NCBI GenBank assembly: GCA_017590115.1
Contig: JAGGNK010006515.1
Location: 186,001-250,000 of the forward strand
From: Montifringilla adamsi
Lineage: Eukaryota > Chordata > Aves > Passeriformes > Passeridae
DNA: 64,000 bases
Direction: 5' to 3'
The position numbers were made by a program, and so were the translations under genes. A model generated the notes under the pieces. It was not told where the DNA came from. It ran no database searches and saw only the letters and a list, made by a program, of their open reading frames with translations. This document shows positions 61,321 to 64,000 of this stretch, piece after piece; positions within the stretch are counted from its first letter, which is position 1; each line of letters opens with the position of its first letter.

Positions 61321-61849
61321 GAAAGGAAATTTAAAATCATACTTCCAGTGTGTGCTGGTTGTGGTGGTTTTCTTGCCCATCAGGGAGATGCCCTTGCCGA
61401 ATTTGGGCAGGTAAATCAGTTGTGTGGGGAAGTTCTGCAGCTAGATCAGTTTACATGTGCTTGGCAGTCTGGAAGGGCTCAACATCCTGGCATTGCAGAG
61501 AGGCAGAAGGATGAGAGGTGGGAAACCTCCAGCAGCATGGTAGGAAGCAGAGGTGAACCCTGGCCTCAGGCTGTGCCTCTGGGAGACCTCTGTAAATCAA
61601 GTAAAAATGCAGCTTTTTGACACCTGAGCCAACCTCTCCCCCCAGTTTTTCCTTCTGAAAAAGCAGCTGTCCTGAAGGGAAATATGTCAGGGGAAAGGTA
61701 CCCAAAATACTTCCGTTTCTTTGGCATTTGAGTGGTTTTTTGAATATTCTCTGCCTTCTTGTGCCAGCATATCCCCGTAATATTTCACCAGTTTCCCATA
61801 CTGTGGTTGGTTTGCTGCATTGGTGGAGCTGAGGCTGCTCTGTTCCTGA

Positions 61850-62175
61850 CCATGGAATCATTAAGGTTGGGAAAAAACGTTTTAAATAATGAAATCCAGC
61901 TGTTCCCTCAGCACTTCCAACACCAGCACAACCATGTCGCCACGTGCCACATCCACACAACTTTTACGTCCTTCCAGGAATGGGGATTCCAGCACTGCCC
62001 TGGGCTGCTGTGCCAGGGCTGCACAACCCTTTGGGCACAATTTGAAGCCATTTCTCCTCTGTTCCCTGGGTACAGAGCCCACCTGGCTGTACCCTCCTGT
62101 CAGGAGCTGTGCAGAGCCAGGAGACCCCCCTGAGCCTCCTTTTCTCCAGGCTGAGCCCCACCAGGTTGCTGTTGT
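61850..62175 (-). mobile_element. CR1 fragment, divergent type, minus orientation
   Basis: CATGGAATCATTAAGGTTGG, ATGTCGCCACGTGCCACATC and CCTTTTCTCCAGGCTGAGCC follow CR1 order, with a CCACGTGCCACATCCACA block unlike the main type here. Confidence 0.78.
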
Positions 62176-62835
62176 GTATTAGAGGCAGAGCACAGGTGTT
62201 GTGAATTGTTCCTGGTTCAATTTTGGGCATCCTCCTTGTTAGGGTGTCCCAGTGGTTTTGGTGGTGTTGGAGCTTTTGGGTGTTTTTTCAGCCACATGGT
62301 CAGGGAGCAGTTGGCCTTCCCCTGCCTTCTGCCCAGGGCTGACAGCACAGAGGGGATGTGTGGGCAGCAGGGAAGGAGGAATCACAGCCCAGCTGGAGGG
62401 AGGAAACAGATGATAAGAAGGAAAAGGGAAGGAGGAACAGAAAAAGTCTTAGGACAGCACAAACTCCACCAAAAAACAGAAAGGAGCTGCTTTGAAGGGC
62501 CACGTTTTGGGCTTGAAGCTGGAGTTGAAAAAGTGAAGGGGAAGCATTTCTCCAACTTTTTTTTTTTTCTTTGTGCCCTTCTGACCCCCTTCTGGGGTAT
62601 GGTTTGGGGTATGGTTTTCCATCTCCTTCCTGTTACTTCCAGAAAAAGAAAAGTTCATTTTCTGTTGCAGCATTGATACAAAGGGGATTTTTTGAAAAGA
62701 TGGAAATAATGCTAATTCTAGGAATAAGCATCAGGAAAAACCACAGCTTTTGGTCTGTGTTTGACAGTGAAATAAAAGATATGAAATATATAAATACACT
62801 TGTTAAAATACTTATATGAAATCTACCTTTCATGT

Positions 62836-62965
62836 CACAGAATCCCAGAATGGCTTGGGATGGAGAACACCTTGAAGTACATTTAATTCCAACCCCGTGC
62901 CATGGGCATGGGCATCTTCTACTAGCCCTGGTTGCTCCAAGCCCTGTCCACCCTGGACTTCTTGG
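62836..62965 (-). mobile_element. CR1 3' fragment, minus orientation
   Basis: GTCACAGAATCCCAGAATGG and CCGTGCCATGGGCATGGGCA, then TGGTTGCTCCAAGCCCTGTC. Confidence 0.85.
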
Positions 62966-63439
62966 TTTTGTCAGGTATTCCTGAAATGAGACGTGAAATG
63001 AAATCTCTCCCACAATATTAACACTTCCAGACGTTCTCCCCTGACTTCCAAAGCCAGCTCAGTGCCCCAGCCTGACCCGCCTGAGAACAAGGAGGAAAAC
63101 TTTGGGGAGCTGTGGTGTTCTGGAACTGAACCCTCTCCGTTCCCTTCTGGGTACATGTTACCAGCGCCCTCTGCTGATAAATAACAGGCTCCTGCTTTTC
63201 CTAATTGCTGCTTTATTTTTGTTAATTGGATCTGATGAGAAGGTAATGACCGCATCAGTTGAGGTCTGCTCCTCTCATGCCCGGGGCAGAGCCTCACACA
63301 CAGCGTTGCAAGAGGCACTCATTCCATGTTTAGGTTCAGGTGATGCTTTTTTCCCAAAGAACAAATCTGTCTTGCTGCTGTGGGCGGTTGCAGATTTTAA
63401 GGAAGCTTTCTGGGCAGCTGTAAATGCTGAAATTATCCA

Positions 63440-63585
63440 GAATGAATCCCAGAATGGTTTGGGCTGAAAGGGACCAGCCAGTGCCACCCCCTGCCATGGG
63501 CAGGGACACCTCCCGCTCAGTATCCCAGGTTGTTCCAAGCCCCATCCAACCTGGCCTGGACCATTTCCAGGCATGGGGCAGAAGA
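63440..63585 (-). mobile_element. CR1 3' fragment, minus orientation
   Basis: GAATCCCAGAATGGTTTGGG, CTGCCATGGGCAGGGACACC and CCCATCCAACCTGGCCTGGA. Confidence 0.88.
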
Positions 63586-64000
63586 GTAACACAATACTCC
63601 TGGGAAAAAAAAAACCACTTCCTTTTCAAGATCTGTTAATAAGATTATCACTTCGAATAGTATCACCTTTATATACAGAATTCATCACTATGATGGAGTA
63701 GCAAGGAAGAAGCTTCTCCTTTGTCTATTCTGGTGTAAGGTTTTTTCAGCTCCTCTGGATAAGCTCTAGAAACTGAAATTTCTGGTTTTCAGCTTTCATG
63801 AAAAGAAACTCTTGGAGAGAATTACCAAATATGATGGTTTAGAAAAATACAATTTTTATCAGCTTTGCAGTATGTTCCCACAATATCTCCGGGGTGGGAA
63901 CCATCTGGGTGCATTTACAGTATGAAAAAGTAATTTACAATTAAGTTCTATTTCTTTAAAATGCATCATGTTTAATATTTCACACTCTATAGTCACTGAT

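Larger units (their letters stand above)
8730..64000 (+). other. AGAP1: AGAP1 gene, 5' part of the long-isoform transcription unit
   Basis: Five coding exons on this strand join with compatible phases (1, 0, 1, 0, 1) into one open frame, and every internal border is GT/AG. The joined product runs from a 338-residue N-terminal extension through the linker NSQEWTLSRSVPEL into the GTPase-like domain. AGAP proteins are Arf GTPase-activating proteins acting on endosomal and Golgi traffic; AGAP1 is known to bind the AP-3 adaptor. AGAP1 is preferred over AGAP3 because the fifth exon reads FAMWVDAVIFVFSLEDE and YHYYSRMANYRNTSE, which match AGAP1 as I remember it. The gene continues past the right edge; the PH, ArfGAP and ankyrin exons are not in the window. 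Start and end mark only the first ATG and the window edge. Confidence 0.93.
60884..64000 (+). other. AGAP1: Start of AGAP1 intron 5, cut by the window edge
   Basis: Donor gtaagt follows exon 5. The next AGAP1 exon should begin by completing an Asp codon and reading AISSANPRV; no such reading was found up to 64000. CR1 fragments occur at about 61080-61320 (plus), 61850-62175 (minus), 62836-62965 (minus) and 63440-63585 (minus). The remaining sequence is unremarkable. Confidence 0.85.

Noticed and set aside
60884..64000. Search for AGAP1 exon 6 (reading AISSANPRV)
   Set aside because: No frame after an AG acceptor gives this reading before the window ends.
1..64000. tRNA, rRNA, CRISPR, operon or phage features
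   Set aside because: None were seen, and the window is vertebrate nuclear DNA, where prokaryotic features are not expected.

Overview
This window is vertebrate nuclear DNA, most likely from a bird and probably a songbird. About thirty 3'-truncated copies of the CR1 retrotransposon are scattered through it on both strands, recognised by the shared block around CTGCCATGGGCAGGGACACC and the tails resembling ATTCTATGATTCT. I see no Alu-, B1- or tRNA-derived SINEs. Two stretches look like solo LTRs of avian endogenous retroviruses. The coding content is split into short exons with GT/AG borders, and the introns are much less GC-rich than the first exon.

One gene is supported: the 5' part of AGAP1 (ArfGAP with GTPase, ankyrin-repeat and PH domains 1), on the + strand. 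Five coding exons join in frame: 8730-9744, 38752-38810, 42880-42967, 57129-57214 and 60742-60883 (463 codons plus one base). The first encodes a 338-residue low-complexity N-terminal extension. The next four encode the linker and most of the GTP-binding-protein-like (GLD) domain, up to the VGTQ motif. The rest of the GLD, the PH domain, the ArfGAP domain and the ankyrin repeats must lie beyond 64000. The familiar short AGAP1 first exon, whose protein begins MNYQQQ, was not found here. This exon is therefore probably an alternative first exon with its own CpG-island promoter.

Layout: 1-8060 is non-coding, with several CR1 fragments and a CpG-rich patch at about 5500-6370. About 8060-9760 is the CpG island, 5' leader and long first coding exon. 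9745-38751 is a 29-kb first intron with CR1 fragments, an AT-rich 40-bp tandem repeat and homopolymer runs. A solo LTR at about 38239-38658 sits less than 100 nt from exon 2. 38811-42879 and 42968-57128 are introns 2 and 3; intron 3 holds a second LTR-like element, a dispersed local duplication and a repeat-poor block at about 52.7-57.1 kb that may carry regulatory DNA. 57215-60741 and 60884-64000 are intron 4 and the start of intron 5.

The most interesting point is that the long first exon resembles the N-terminus of PIKE-L, the long isoform of the paralogue AGAP2, in three short blocks in the same order, separated by unrelated low-complexity sequence. I found no sign of a wholly new system. 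The remaining findings concern isoform choice, repeats close to exons and candidate regulatory DNA.
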